From an uncultured Akkermansia sp. (GTDB taxonomy: Bacteria; Verrucomicrobiota; Verrucomicrobiia; Verrucomicrobiales; Akkermansiaceae), in contig CANQJI010000012.1 of NCBI GenBank assembly GCA_947624205.1, forward strand, positions 1-43,706: 43,706 nt of DNA. The letters are read 5' to 3'. The translations under genes were made by a program, and so were the position numbers. Of this stretch, positions 30,700-39,363 are shown in pieces. Under the pieces are notes generated by a model, which saw only the letters and a program-made list of their open reading frames with translations, was not told the DNA's origin and made no database searches. Positions within the stretch are counted from its first letter, which is position 1. Each line of letters opens with the position of its first letter.

Positions 30700-31128
30700 T
30701 CAAATACCCATGGCTCCAGTTCGCTTGGAGCTCCTTGAAGATTTCTTTTTCGATTCCTTTGCTCTAGCAGCCTCTTCATCACGTGCGGCGATTCTCTCTT
30801 CCAGAGCATTCACGGGAATCATAGGGGTAACGGAAATGGTATACTCTTCGTTCACCTTAATATCTTCAGGTTTATCAAAGTGAACGTCATTCTTGGATCC
30901 ATCACGAAGAGTGGTCGTGAAGACTGCGCTTCCTTCTTCGTTGATCGTACAACTCATGGATGCGATTTGATTCTCCCAGATCGGATCCTCTTCGCAGCGG
31001 CTAATGACCGCTTCGCAGAATCCGTCAAACTGTTGGAATTGATCGCCCAATAGAGTCGCACATTTATCTCGATCAAGATCTCGTAAATCTTGCACCGAGA
31101 TTTGTTTGAATATGTCGATCGTGTTCAT
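30700..31128 (-). CDS. Unknown protein with basic C-terminal tail
   Basis: 142 residues, ATG with a weak GGTGATGAT site. Residues 1-55 are helical (MNTIDIFKQISVQDLRDLDR). Residues 55-105 form beta strands (QIASMSCTINEEGSAVFTTT; EDIKVNEEYTISVTPMIPVN). The last 35 residues are a highly charged helix followed by a basic tail (RIAARDEEAARAKESKKKSS, then RSSKRTGAMGI). It is coupled to the next gene by overlap of stop and start. Not recognised; membership in the baseplate-side operon suggests a tail-related role. Confidence 0.58.
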   Translation of the reverse strand: MNTIDIFKQISVQDLRDLDRDKCATLLGDQFQQFDGFCEAVISRCEEDPIWENQIASMSCTINEEGSAVFTTTLRDGSKNDVHFDKPEDIKVNEEYTISVTPMIPVNALEERIAARDEEAARAKESKKKSSRSSKRTGAMGI

Positions 31129-31149
31129 CCGAGATCATCACCACACTTT

Positions 31150-31341
31150 TTATGGAGTACGTCTAGAGATACGCTGCATTGTCTTCTGCATCTGGCGAGT
31201 TTCCTTAGAGTTATTCTGCATCCGAATTCTCTGTTTGCGAGCATCACTGAGGAGTTTTAATTCTCCGAAGGAGAGCTCTTTCATATCGCCGATGCTAAGC
31301 TGCCCGGAGAAAAGATCCAGCATCTCCTCGAGATAGGTCAT
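31150..31341 (-). CDS. Small basic helical protein, unknown
   Basis: 63 residues starting MTYLEEMLDLFSGQLSIGDM. Its ATG overlaps the stop of the 517-residue gene as ATGA, the usual sign of translational coupling. The N-terminal half is amphipathic helix (KELSFGELKLLSDARKQRIR); the C-terminal half is basic and Gln-rich. T4 has very small genes next to its baseplate hub genes, and the coupling to a zinc-ribbon protein here is similar in layout, but there is no sequence match I can claim. Confidence 0.58.
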   Translation of the reverse strand: MTYLEEMLDLFSGQLSIGDMKELSFGELKLLSDARKQRIRMQNNSKETRQMQKTMQRISRRTP

Positions 31342-32891
31342 ATATCCACGGAGAGGGTCTCTTGGAAAGATTCCCGGGCACGGGAAAAAAGGATGTCGGT
31401 CGGAGTGATGACATAGGGACGGGTATCACCGCAGTTAGTGCAGCGGACACCTTTAACCTCCATATCCAGATCGTAATACACGTCACGACCAAAGCGATGG
31501 AGAAGACCGAAGTCGGCCTCATGCAGAAGAGGTAGAGCACGGAGGATATCCTCGATGTCCCCCTCTTCAAAGTGAATGTAAGAATCACTGGACGGGTCAT
31601 AGATCCACATCTCCCGCAGGAGCGTGGCGTCCGAAGTGACCGCAGAATCCAGAGCATTCTCAGCATCCAGGTTCATACGCTCGGCCGCATCGATAACAGT
31701 AGCCACACGAGCAGCAGACGGATACTGAACCAGGAAGCGGTTCTTGGTGACGGGGCTCTCATACAGAGTAGCATCCGTCGCCTTGGCAGCATGATCAAGC
31801 AGCCATGCAGGATCATTCTTGTGCGCCAGAATCTCATTCGCCTTATCACGACTCCATCCACTCAGGGAATCAGTCGTGAATAGACGGTGAGGATTGAAAG
31901 ACCAGTGGAAGGACTGGCCGCATTTCGGGCAGCGAGTATCCAGATGAATCGGATCATCCGTAGTCGAAGCCAGTGCGATAGCCAGCAGAGCCAGATCAGC
32001 ATCGAAGTACGGGAAGGTAGAACGGAATTGATCGTAGGTGACCACGATCCGCCCAGATTCATCATACTTCTTGATCAGGTTGCCACTCACATAGTGGTCA
32101 TAAATGAAGGTCATGATGTGATCGATATTCTCTCGCACAGTGCCTTCATCACCCAGATGAGACCCAACGATCTCAGCAGAAGTAGCACCACGGAAGGTGC
32201 AGTAGTCTCCCATTCCAGGAAGCGGAATGGAGTGAGTTGCGGTAGTTCCCAGTTGACGAATGTACTCCAGGCGGCTGATTCCCTGAGGAACAGTCCGGAT
32301 CTTCATACTGGAAACATCGCGGTTCTCGATCAGGTTCAGACGAATCGAAGTCGTAGTGACCAACTTGGCATGCTCCTCATTGGTCAGGCCCAGATTGTCT
32401 TCTTTACCCTTCTCGATACTAATGACAGCAGAAGCGGGATGCGCTTCCACCCATTCATTGTCGATATCACGGGCGTTGCGAGAGGCACGACGATGAACTG
32501 CCTGGTTGGCCTCTTCATCGGTCAGCCCATTCTCGATAATGATTTTCTTCTTATAGGCGTCCAGATTGACTAGCATATCGGACGCACGCTTCTCCTTCTC
32601 GGCATGGGGAAGGTTAGGAAGCATGGCCATCAGATCATCTTTGGTGATCGCCTTCACAGCACCAGCAGGCTTCGCCTGGCTAATGGTGCCGACAGGGGCG
32701 TTCTCGCTCTCATCGATGATCTCATCGGCTTCAGTGTCGTCGATGTCATCCGTGATAATGCTATCGTCGACGACGGGCTCCGGTTCCGGAGCAGGAGTGG
32801 GTTTCTTCTTTGCCTGAGCACGCTTCTCGGCTTGCTTAGCAGCGACTCCGGCAGCGATCTTGTCCAGATCTTCAGTGTTGGACTTTGCCAT
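31338..32891 (-). CDS. Zinc-ribbon baseplate/tail-assembly-type protein
   Basis: 517 residues, ATG with AAGGAGG 8-9 bases upstream. Residues 1-80 are low complexity (Ala/Lys/Pro, then Asp/Glu). The folded part has two separated Cys pairs: CPKCGQSFHW near residue 323 and CTNCGDTRPY near 487, which could form one split zinc ribbon. Between them are helical segments and IEDILRALPLLHEADFGLLH. Large zinc-ribbon proteins of this sort occur next to gp25-like genes in myovirus baseplate clusters (T4 gp26-like hub assembly proteins come to mind), and the gp25-like gene is immediately upstream here. I regard tail assembly as likely but the exact family as unproven. Confidence 0.6.
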   Translation of the reverse strand: MAKSNTEDLDKIAAGVAAKQAEKRAQAKKKPTPAPEPEPVVDDSIITDDIDDTEADEIIDESENAPVGTISQAKPAGAVKAITKDDLMAMLPNLPHAEKEKRASDMLVNLDAYKKKIIIENGLTDEEANQAVHRRASRNARDIDNEWVEAHPASAVISIEKGKEDNLGLTNEEHAKLVTTTSIRLNLIENRDVSSMKIRTVPQGISRLEYIRQLGTTATHSIPLPGMGDYCTFRGATSAEIVGSHLGDEGTVRENIDHIMTFIYDHYVSGNLIKKYDESGRIVVTYDQFRSTFPYFDADLALLAIALASTTDDPIHLDTRCPKCGQSFHWSFNPHRLFTTDSLSGWSRDKANEILAHKNDPAWLLDHAAKATDATLYESPVTKNRFLVQYPSAARVATVIDAAERMNLDAENALDSAVTSDATLLREMWIYDPSSDSYIHFEEGDIEDILRALPLLHEADFGLLHRFGRDVYYDLDMEVKGVRCTNCGDTRPYVITPTDILFSRARESFQETLSVDI

Positions 32892-32906
32892 GTTTTGATT
32901 TCCTCC

Positions 32907-33326
32907 TTAAGTAGAAATGAATTTGGAATAATCAATATGATCACCGGTGTTTTCAACGGCAACTACCACGGTCTCGATTGAGTCCGCTTCACCAGTGAAA
33001 TTGATTGTATATACAGCACGAGCGTCTTGGCCATCAACTAGCTCGACGCTCAGTGAGTCAAAGGGAATGTCTGGCAGATACTTATTGACCATATCCTTGA
33101 TACCAGGGAGGAGAGTTTCCGTAATGTAAGTTTCATTCTGGAAATTATCCTTCGCCATACCGAATCCGATATCCGGATCAGACGGAAACGTACCGGGTTC
33201 ATAAAACATGAGGTCGAGAATTTGACGAGCCCATGCTTCTTTGCCACTGTACGTCTGTGGTTCCCCGAAAGGATTGATCAGGAAGCTACATTCTGCCTTT
33301 TGCACATTGGAATATTTACTAGCCAT
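32907..33326 (-). CDS. T4 gp25-like baseplate wedge protein
   Basis: 139 residues. The ATG at 33326 (MASKYSNVQKAECSFLINPF) is chosen for GAGGAGG about 10 bases upstream; an earlier ATG lacks a site. The gp25/W-like pattern is visible: an N-terminal strand, then GKEAWARQILDLMFYEPGTF and PSDPDIGFGM (helix, PGTFP..P..G), then ITETLLPGIKDMVNKYLPDI followed by a strand pair (SLSVELVDGQDARAVYTINF). The family forms the sheath-contacting wedge ring of contractile tails. The length is normal. It leads the operon with the zinc-ribbon protein (15 bp gap). This gene is the best evidence that the tail is contractile. Confidence 0.8.
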   Translation of the reverse strand: MASKYSNVQKAECSFLINPFGEPQTYSGKEAWARQILDLMFYEPGTFPSDPDIGFGMAKDNFQNETYITETLLPGIKDMVNKYLPDIPFDSLSVELVDGQDARAVYTINFTGEADSIETVVVAVENTGDHIDYSKFIST

Positions 33327-33395
33327 AGCAAATAGGCCTCCTCTGATTTTACGCTTCTGTGGCAATGTTTAAAATCAAAACCAATGAGAATGAGC

Positions 33396-33434
33396 AAAAA
33401 GAAAGGGTGCCTCTCGGGGCACCCTTTCTTTTTT
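33396..33434 (-). terminator. Terminator of the PPK-like operon
   Basis: AAAGAAAGGGTGCC pairs with GGCACCCTTTCTTT around a 6-7 base loop, flanked by A-rich and T-rich runs, just beyond the stop at 33433. Confidence 0.9.
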
Positions 33435-34170
33435 ACTTTGCTGGTATGGCAATCGTGGTCTTCAAGCCCTTCTCGGAAAAGTCGACGTTCCAGTCGATAT
33501 GATCATGGTGCTTCTGCTCATAGGCAGTGCTCATAGCAAGACCTACGTTGACCAGATCGATCTTCTCGAGCTTCAGATCGGGGCGGGGCATATCAAAGTT
33601 CATGACATACCAGGCAGGTTTGTAACTTTTCGGCGGGATGTTCGGATCGAGATAACCTCTGCCGCTGAAGATATAATGGCCATTCACGAATTCATTGAGC
33701 AGGATATTGAGATAGTACCGAACGGTCCGGTGATTGGACAGAAGATTGTCGGCTGCCGACACGTTATTGACGACGTTTACGAAGAAGCGGGCAATTTCGA
33801 TCTCAATCTCGGTCAAATCTTTCTGATAGAGAATGTCACCACGCATATTCATTCCATTGAAGATCGGATCGATGAACGGCGATGTAGTCTTCAGGACCAC
33901 ACGGCAGTTGGGGAGGATCTCCTGGATCCAGATAATATCCTTAAGGATCAACATCATGCGGTTAAGATCAACTTTCGCAGTATCAATGATGGTGATCGTA
34001 TACTTGCAGAAACGATCCACCAGCCGGTTCTTGTCACCATTGGCGAATACGGATCCGACGATGCTGTTGACGCCGATCGTCATCTTGGAGATATCGATGG
34101 TGAAATTTTGCCACCGTTCGTAGTCGCGCTTCATCTCGGGGATTTCGAAGATACGGATTTCTTCTTCCAT
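33433..34170 (-). CDS. Unknown protein, paralogue of 34190-34900
   Basis: 245 residues. The ATG at 34170 (MEEEIRIFEIPEMKRDYERW) is chosen because GGAGGT lies 11 bases upstream; the earlier ATG overlaps that site. Similarities to the 34190 product include the segment order SIVGSVFANGDKNRLVDRFC against SLPGFVFMNGDLDKLLDKTC, then CKYTITIID against CKSIITFD, and VVLKTTSPFIDPIFNGMNM against VTLRALLTTKDPILVKGLRS. The C-terminus (VNVGLAMSTAYEQKHHDHID) is also parallel. It looks alpha/beta. It is the last gene of the operon led by the PPK-like gene. No catalytic signature. A structural or accessory role with the PPK-like protein is possible only by association. Confidence 0.63.
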   Translation of the reverse strand: MEEEIRIFEIPEMKRDYERWQNFTIDISKMTIGVNSIVGSVFANGDKNRLVDRFCKYTITIIDTAKVDLNRMMLILKDIIWIQEILPNCRVVLKTTSPFIDPIFNGMNMRGDILYQKDLTEIEIEIARFFVNVVNNVSAADNLLSNHRTVRYYLNILLNEFVNGHYIFSGRGYLDPNIPPKSYKPAWYVMNFDMPRPDLKLEKIDLVNVGLAMSTAYEQKHHDHIDWNVDFSEKGLKTTIAIPAK

Positions 34171-34189
34171 GGAATAACACACCTCCATA

Positions 34190-34900
34190 TTATTGAGTGA
34201 ATTTTACGATACCTTTATCTTTGTCATAGTCCACACCAATGCTGGTCATGAACATGGACTTCCATGCATTCTGGATCGTGGGAGCGATCTGATCCATACG
34301 AGGGCCTCTCTGCGGATACGGACCCATATTGAATGAATAGACATGCTCCCGATCATTCTGGACGTCGTACTCGTATTTACCGAGAACGAACTCGCTCCGA
34401 ACTCTCTTCCAGATATTCGACATATAAATCTTGACAGGGCCTTTCGAAGTTTCAGTTGCTCTCTCAAGGGCACGATCGAGATAGTCAAAGAAGTATACCG
34501 CATTGGTACAATCACGGTCGATCTCACGAAGCTTCAGACCACTTCTAAGACCTTTGACCAAGATCGGATCCTTGGTGGTCAGTAAAGCGCGAAGCGTGAC
34601 TGTCCAGTATGGATGCCTCTTTGACAAAGTGACGACGTCATGCAAAATCGGAACGACGCTGGAGATGAGATCACCTTCATCCAGCGTGATCAGGTAATCT
34701 TCTCCAAGATCGAAAGTAATGATGGATTTACAGGTCTTATCCAGCAGCTTATCGAGATCGCCATTCATGAAAACAAACCCCGGCAGGGAGTTCGTACCGA
34801 GTCTCTCTGCCGAGGTCAGATCAAGGTTGAGTTCATACTGTGTGAGATATTTCGAACGGACAGCGGGGATGGTTGCGATAATATCGGGTGACTTAGCCAT
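34190..34900 (-). CDS. Unknown protein, paralogue of 33433-34170
   Basis: 236 residues, ATG with GGGAGG 8-9 bases upstream; the start lies 2 bases beyond the TAG stop of the PPK-like gene, so the two are coupled. It begins MAKSPDIIATIPAVRSKYLT. It shares the FxNGDxxxLxDkxCKxxIT block and several later segments with the next gene. Strand and helix alternate (VKIYMSNIWKRVRSEFVLGK; TIQNAWKSMFMTSIGVDYDK). Not recognised. Two adjacent diverged copies behind a PPK-like enzyme suggest a heteromeric partner complex, which is speculative. Confidence 0.63.
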   Translation of the reverse strand: MAKSPDIIATIPAVRSKYLTQYELNLDLTSAERLGTNSLPGFVFMNGDLDKLLDKTCKSIITFDLGEDYLITLDEGDLISSVVPILHDVVTLSKRHPYWTVTLRALLTTKDPILVKGLRSGLKLREIDRDCTNAVYFFDYLDRALERATETSKGPVKIYMSNIWKRVRSEFVLGKYEYDVQNDREHVYSFNMGPYPQRGPRMDQIAPTIQNAWKSMFMTSIGVDYDKDKGIVKFTQ

Positions 34901-34902
34901 TG

Positions 34903-36627
34903 CTATTTCCTCCCTTGCAATTCAGATTTCCGATAACGCCACCGACAGGTCAACGGATCCATCTCAAAGTTGCACTCTTTCCAAAGATTGCCGATATGCT
35001 CTGCAAGTGTCTCCTCGACGATATGAACATGAGAACCTTCGACACGGAACTCGGTCATGACGGTTGTTACTTCCGACGGTAATCTCACCATAACCTCGAC
35101 ACGCTGATTGAGATTTCTGGTAAGAAGATCAGCCGACGTAATATAAACATGATCATCAAAGAGATAGACTCTAGCATGCTGGAGATTGGAGCCGATCTTA
35201 GACCGCACAAGAACCTTTGTCGGATCAGGAGCGATCGAGCAGGAGCTTCTGCAAATGATGCCAGCTTTCTTCCCAGTCTTTCTTGCCCAGCGATACAGCG
35301 AATCGATGAGCTGCTTGTCGCCAAAGTTATTGCACTTCATAATGATCTGGTGCTTGGAAGAACTGATCTCGGACAGGATCCGATCACGAAGACTGATAGG
35401 CGATACATAGATGGATCTCTTGGAATTCCAGAAGTATGCACTGTTATCACTAAAGGTATCAGCAGCATCCTTCCCGGTGACGATATCATAGACCTTCCGA
35501 AGCTCTTGGCAAATATTATAGTCAGACGTAATCATGTGGTAGTCGATATAGTGGGCCATCGTCTTCGTATTATAATTGCCAGTGCCGATCATCGCCAATC
35601 GGCGTCCGTCCATATACTCGATCAAATAAGTCTTCATGTGGACTTTCAGATCTAAATATTCCGTGGTCACATGCGCGCCTTGCTGCGACAAACGATCCGC
35701 GATGATTTTATTATCCTTCTCGCTACCATTGGCATGCATCTCGATGAAGACATTGACGTCTACACCATTCTGTGCCATACTACCAAGAGCGGAGACAATT
35801 TCGGAATCCGGATCCATTCGGTAGATCGAAATATAAACAGAGCGCACGGCGTCGTAGTTCATCCGTGCTTCATAGATCGGGATGAAGAGATAATCTGCCG
35901 GAACACCAGGAGTCTGGTATAGGAACGAATGCTGACCGGCACGGTGAAACAGTTGCTTCTTGGTATTTTCCCAGTAAGTCTTGTACGCATCGGCTCGCAG
36001 GAATTTCATATAGAGCATATCGTTCCTGACGGAGGACTCAAACTTATTTGGCTCGGAAGTCTTATTCAATGCAGCATCAAGAACGTCATATAGTCCACCA
36101 AGATCGAATAGTAGAGCAGATTCGACAGTGTAGTTGACAGTTCCCTTTGGCTCCTGATGCGGGTTTACCCAAGGCGCGTCGAACATGATCGACACGGTAA
36201 GAGCTGGACGATCCGCAGTCGCTGGTCTCGTTAGAACGAGTGGCTCTTTCTGCAAATTGACCCTGCTGTTGATCTCTCGGACCAACGGATCCGAATGCAT
36301 CTGATCTTTTGAAGGAAGACGCTCCACATATGCATCGAGAAATGCTGCAGCATATTGTGTACAAACTGCTGCCATTCGATTCAGGAACTTAGAAATGTCA
36401 TTGACCACATCCTTGAAATCCGGATCATCGGGGTAGGGATGAAACTTCGTGATATACTCGCACAGGTTATCAAATGCGAAATGAGTATACAAAATCATGG
36501 CGAACGGTTCGTCTGCATACTGCCCATAGTTGAACACCCTCTTGCAGTATTCCAGCGTGCCGATCGACCTTGGAATCATAAACGGAGTCGAGGTTGATTC
36601 GATTTTTCGAATCTTGTCAATATTCAT
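34903..36627 (-). CDS. Polyphosphate kinase 1-like protein
   Basis: 574 residues, ATG with GGGAGG upstream. The C-terminal 320 residues follow PPK1 closely: SVYISIYRMDPDSEIVSALG (PPK1 ..LYRT....IV.AL), NKIIADRLSQQGAHVTTEYL, LKVHMKTYLIE (H330/K332, equivalent of the autophosphorylated His), GTGNYNTKTMAHYIDYHMIT (PPK1 LGTGNY..kTa..YtD), IIMKCNNFGDKQLIDSLYRW, VRSKIGSNLQHARVYLF (second active-site His, H484), and VYITSADLLTRNLNQRVEVM. PPK1 makes polyphosphate from ATP, or the reverse. The N-terminal 230 residues are much diverged, and the usual ARFDE segment is ANGSE (299-303), losing an Arg important in E. coli PPK1. Activity may therefore be altered. First gene of a three-gene operon; its TAG stop is the only one I saw in the window. 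Confidence 0.85.
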   Translation of the reverse strand: MNIDKIRKIESTSTPFMIPRSIGTLEYCKRVFNYGQYADEPFAMILYTHFAFDNLCEYITKFHPYPDDPDFKDVVNDISKFLNRMAAVCTQYAAAFLDAYVERLPSKDQMHSDPLVREINSRVNLQKEPLVLTRPATADRPALTVSIMFDAPWVNPHQEPKGTVNYTVESALLFDLGGLYDVLDAALNKTSEPNKFESSVRNDMLYMKFLRADAYKTYWENTKKQLFHRAGQHSFLYQTPGVPADYLFIPIYEARMNYDAVRSVYISIYRMDPDSEIVSALGSMAQNGVDVNVFIEMHANGSEKDNKIIADRLSQQGAHVTTEYLDLKVHMKTYLIEYMDGRRLAMIGTGNYNTKTMAHYIDYHMITSDYNICQELRKVYDIVTGKDAADTFSDNSAYFWNSKRSIYVSPISLRDRILSEISSSKHQIIMKCNNFGDKQLIDSLYRWARKTGKKAGIICRSSCSIAPDPTKVLVRSKIGSNLQHARVYLFDDHVYITSADLLTRNLNQRVEVMVRLPSEVTTVMTEFRVEGSHVHIVEETLAEHIGNLWKECNFEMDPLTCRWRYRKSELQGRK

Positions 36628-36653
36628 TTTGAAGCCAACCTCCCATAGTAATA

Positions 36654-36684
36654 AGATACCTTTTCCGGTATCTCAATGATATAC
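36654..36684 (-). promoter_or_regulatory. Promoter box and 5' hairpin of the PPK-like operon
   Basis: In the leftward sense GTAGTGTATATCATTGAG (box GTATAT at 36679-36684) runs straight into AGATACC/GGTATCT (36654-36673, 7-bp stem, 6-base loop). The same order of box then hairpin occurs before 18303 and 43609. The stem is symmetric, so it could also serve the rightward gene at 36714. Confidence 0.52.
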
Positions 36685-36713
36685 ACTACTCAAGCTGAAA
36701 GGAGAACACCCCT

Positions 36714-37298
36714 ATGCCTATGGAGGTCCATCTAATCAACGGAGTATTGACCGTTGATGACGTTGATCGACTCAAAGAGGATATCTGTCAGTATCGATCT
36801 ACAGATACTCTTGGAAAGACCTTAATCAACTCATACCTCTTGCAGACCATTACTCGTGCCTTCACCAAATGGTCTCAGAGGAAGAGAGCCATTAAGGAAG
36901 ATGACACAGTTCAATATCCGCTCATTCCGATGGTGGATATTACCTTCGCCCATAATGCTTTCGTGTCTTCGCTCTATACGATCAATGATGAGCAGGAATA
37001 TGAACTACTTCCTGCTGACATCTTTGGAACGGCCGACGAGTGGACGGAGTTCATGTTCGAAATCTTTGGTGAGTATGTTAAGAATGGCTGGCGCGTTTTT
37101 ATCTGCCTAGATCCCGTACCTCAGCAACTCATCGATCATCTAGAAAAGATCGCAACGTTATATCCGGACAACCCCCCTCCCATCGATCGTGTCGTTCTTC
37201 GTGCATACTTCTTCCATCCCACCACCTATGAGTGGTTTAAGACCTGCGAAGGTTCGATGGAGAAAAACATCATCGAGAATTACCAAGAGGTCACTTAA
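36714..37298 (+). CDS. Unknown protein divergent from the PPK-like operon
   Basis: 194 residues, ATG with AAAGGAG 9 bases upstream. It begins MPMEVHLINGVLTVDDVDRL. A helical, basic first half (ITRAFTKWSQRKRAIKEDDT) is followed by strand-helix alternation (YPLIPMVDITFAHNAFVSSL; WRVFICLDPVPQQLIDHLEK; DRVVLRAYFFHPTTYEWFKT), reminiscent of a Rossmann-like or PLD-like half domain, and by overall style similar to the two paralogues in the PPK-like operon, but I could not align it convincingly. It shares the intergenic promoter region with that operon. Function unknown. Confidence 0.6.
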   Translation: MPMEVHLINGVLTVDDVDRLKEDICQYRSTDTLGKTLINSYLLQTITRAFTKWSQRKRAIKEDDTVQYPLIPMVDITFAHNAFVSSLYTINDEQEYELLPADIFGTADEWTEFMFEIFGEYVKNGWRVFICLDPVPQQLIDHLEKIATLYPDNPPPIDRVVLRAYFFHPTTYEWFKTCEGSMEKNIIENYQEVT

Positions 37299-37317
37299 GA
37301 CGGTATACTCAAAGGGT

Positions 37318-37358
37318 AAATTAACAGGGTACAGCATTACGCTGTACCCTGTTAATTT
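37318..37358. terminator. Bidirectional terminator between convergent genes
   Basis: AAATTAACAGGGTACAGC and GCTGTACCCTGTTAATTT form a perfect 18-bp stem with a 5-base loop, flanked by A and T runs. Confidence 0.92.
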
Positions 37359-39248
37359 TCAAATCAATCCGTCTGGAATTCTGACTCCGCGATATTGGAG
37401 TTCGGATAGGACGAGTTCTTTGAGCATGGGAAGATTATCGGTGATGATTTCCAGTGCATTTCCGCCACCAGTCGGCACATCGAGTTTCCCATCGTAAATA
37501 CGAGTTGCTTCTTTCATAGAAGTAGAAGATTTCGGGATCATCAGCTTCTTGGAGAGTTCGTACTCTTTCTGGAGATCCATGAAGTATTCCCACACGTCAA
37601 TGATCTCTTCAATCGTAAGATGCTGAAGAGAAACCTTCAGCCCATTCCTCCAGTTCATATACATACAGTCACGGAGGAGCATCATATCATCATGGCGGTA
37701 GTCGATCCAGGGCTCTCCATTATTGCTATCATTGGGAGTGAGCATGTAATCCAGCATCCCAATATTTGTGGTATCTTCAATCGAAGCCATCCATCCGAGC
37801 ATATTCCCGAAAGGAGCTTTGTGCTTCTCGAGAGATTCCCGAATAAACGAAGATACCGAAGGGCAATCTCCAATCTGAAGATCAGCATCAGAGAATTGCA
37901 ACATACGGCGGAGGATCAATCCATTCTCACTGTGAATGGGAACACCGTGATCGATCAGATATGCTACCTGCTGAGGAGTAATCCCGTCAGCTGCTCCAGT
38001 GATAGAACTCCAAGGTTCAGAGATATGATCAAAACCAAAGATCCGATTGATCTTGGTGAGGCGTTCTAGATTCCAATCTTGTACAGCTTCAGCATAGAGG
38101 ATCTGAACCGCCTGCGCTGTATAAAAATTAGAGGTCCGCCTCTTGAGAATCTTCAGACGCTGCTTATCATTCTCAAGAGTTGCTTCTTCTTTCATCCTCT
38201 TGATATCTTCAAGAGTATCGGTATTACCGGTATCAGCTCCGAAGAAGCATTTCATGATGGCGTTTCCGTCTTTCCGAAGCATAATGGTATCAATAACCCA
38301 CCAGAGATATTTGATACGATCATGTGGATTAGATAAACGGGCGATTGGGATAATACTCGCTGCACGATAAGCAACGGCTTTATCGTAGTCCCTACCTTTC
38401 CAGGTTTCAATGGGATGATCTTTCGCCCAATCGATAAACTCCATCGTCTTCTGTTGGAGTCCATCAATGATACTGGAAGGCGTCTTAGCATAGACGGTGA
38501 TCTTGAGCATATCGCGCTGGGTATTCATATCATACTCATACACGCGACGAGCTTCGTCGGCCATTTCGCCAACCTTCTCCAAATACTGTGCTACCTTTGT
38601 CTTGGGATAACGCCCAGGCGCAAACGTAGTCATCTCGGATACTGTCGCATACAGATCGGTGATCGATTCGAGCTGACGAAGAACCTCTCGACTAGTATGC
38701 GGAGAGATTGTTTTTGCTGCTATCGAGAGTTGCACATCATTCTTGATCTGCCCGAGAGCAATCATCAAGACACACTTTACGAAAGTCCACCGATACAGTT
38801 CGAGGACATTACGCTGATGCTGTGCTTGGTAGAAAGCCTTGATCTGATTCAACGACAGTACGGCTTGTGAGGTTGATACATTTAGAGCTTCCTCTGCCAT
38901 CTGAGAATTCTTAAGTGCAATAAGTTGATTCCGAATTGTCACATGATGGTCTTTCTCATACCACTCCGTCGCGACATCCAATCCGGCATCAATGGCTGCA
39001 TAGAAATCGAGTTGTTTAACGATGAAATAGTCTATATCTTTCGAGACTATCTCGTCCCGAATAAATTTGATTCGATCGGCACTGATATTTTTGAGCCTCG
39101 CGTCGTAGGTAATGATCTTCTTATAAGAATCACACCATGCGCCGAATTCCCGAATCGGACTTACGTTCATTTGGGATCGCCAGGTACGATACTTAAGACC
39201 ATTGAAATCTTCTACGGAGTGTGAGGTTCCTTTGGGTCGGGTTGCCAT
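37359..39248 (-). CDS. Large unknown helical protein
   Basis: 629 residues. The ATG at 39248 (MATRPKGTSHSVEDFNGLKY) is chosen over an ATG 162 bases upstream because AGGAG lies 11 bases before it and the upstream extension would run into the divergent promoter region. The protein is mostly helical throughout (VLELYRWTFVKCVLMIALGQ; KVGEMADEARRVYEYDMNTQ; MKEEATLENDKQRLKILKRR) with a C-terminal part ending LKELVLSELQYRGVRIPDGL. No motif is recognised. It is divergent from the beta' N-half gene. Its size and helical nature would fit a structural or scaffold-like protein, but nothing in the sequence settles it. Confidence 0.62.
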   Translation of the reverse strand: MATRPKGTSHSVEDFNGLKYRTWRSQMNVSPIREFGAWCDSYKKIITYDARLKNISADRIKFIRDEIVSKDIDYFIVKQLDFYAAIDAGLDVATEWYEKDHHVTIRNQLIALKNSQMAEEALNVSTSQAVLSLNQIKAFYQAQHQRNVLELYRWTFVKCVLMIALGQIKNDVQLSIAAKTISPHTSREVLRQLESITDLYATVSEMTTFAPGRYPKTKVAQYLEKVGEMADEARRVYEYDMNTQRDMLKITVYAKTPSSIIDGLQQKTMEFIDWAKDHPIETWKGRDYDKAVAYRAASIIPIARLSNPHDRIKYLWWVIDTIMLRKDGNAIMKCFFGADTGNTDTLEDIKRMKEEATLENDKQRLKILKRRTSNFYTAQAVQILYAEAVQDWNLERLTKINRIFGFDHISEPWSSITGAADGITPQQVAYLIDHGVPIHSENGLILRRMLQFSDADLQIGDCPSVSSFIRESLEKHKAPFGNMLGWMASIEDTTNIGMLDYMLTPNDSNNGEPWIDYRHDDMMLLRDCMYMNWRNGLKVSLQHLTIEEIIDVWEYFMDLQKEYELSKKLMIPKSSTSMKEATRIYDGKLDVPTGGGNALEIITDNLPMLKELVLSELQYRGVRIPDGLI

Positions 39249-39363
39249 TTCTTCAATCTCTCCTTTGCCAATAAAATCGAATTTTACGCTGGACAAGTTG
39301 TTAGTTTTGAGCTGATATATGATATCGTCATAGATCGACTGAAAGCTTAAGGAGGTTTTCTTC

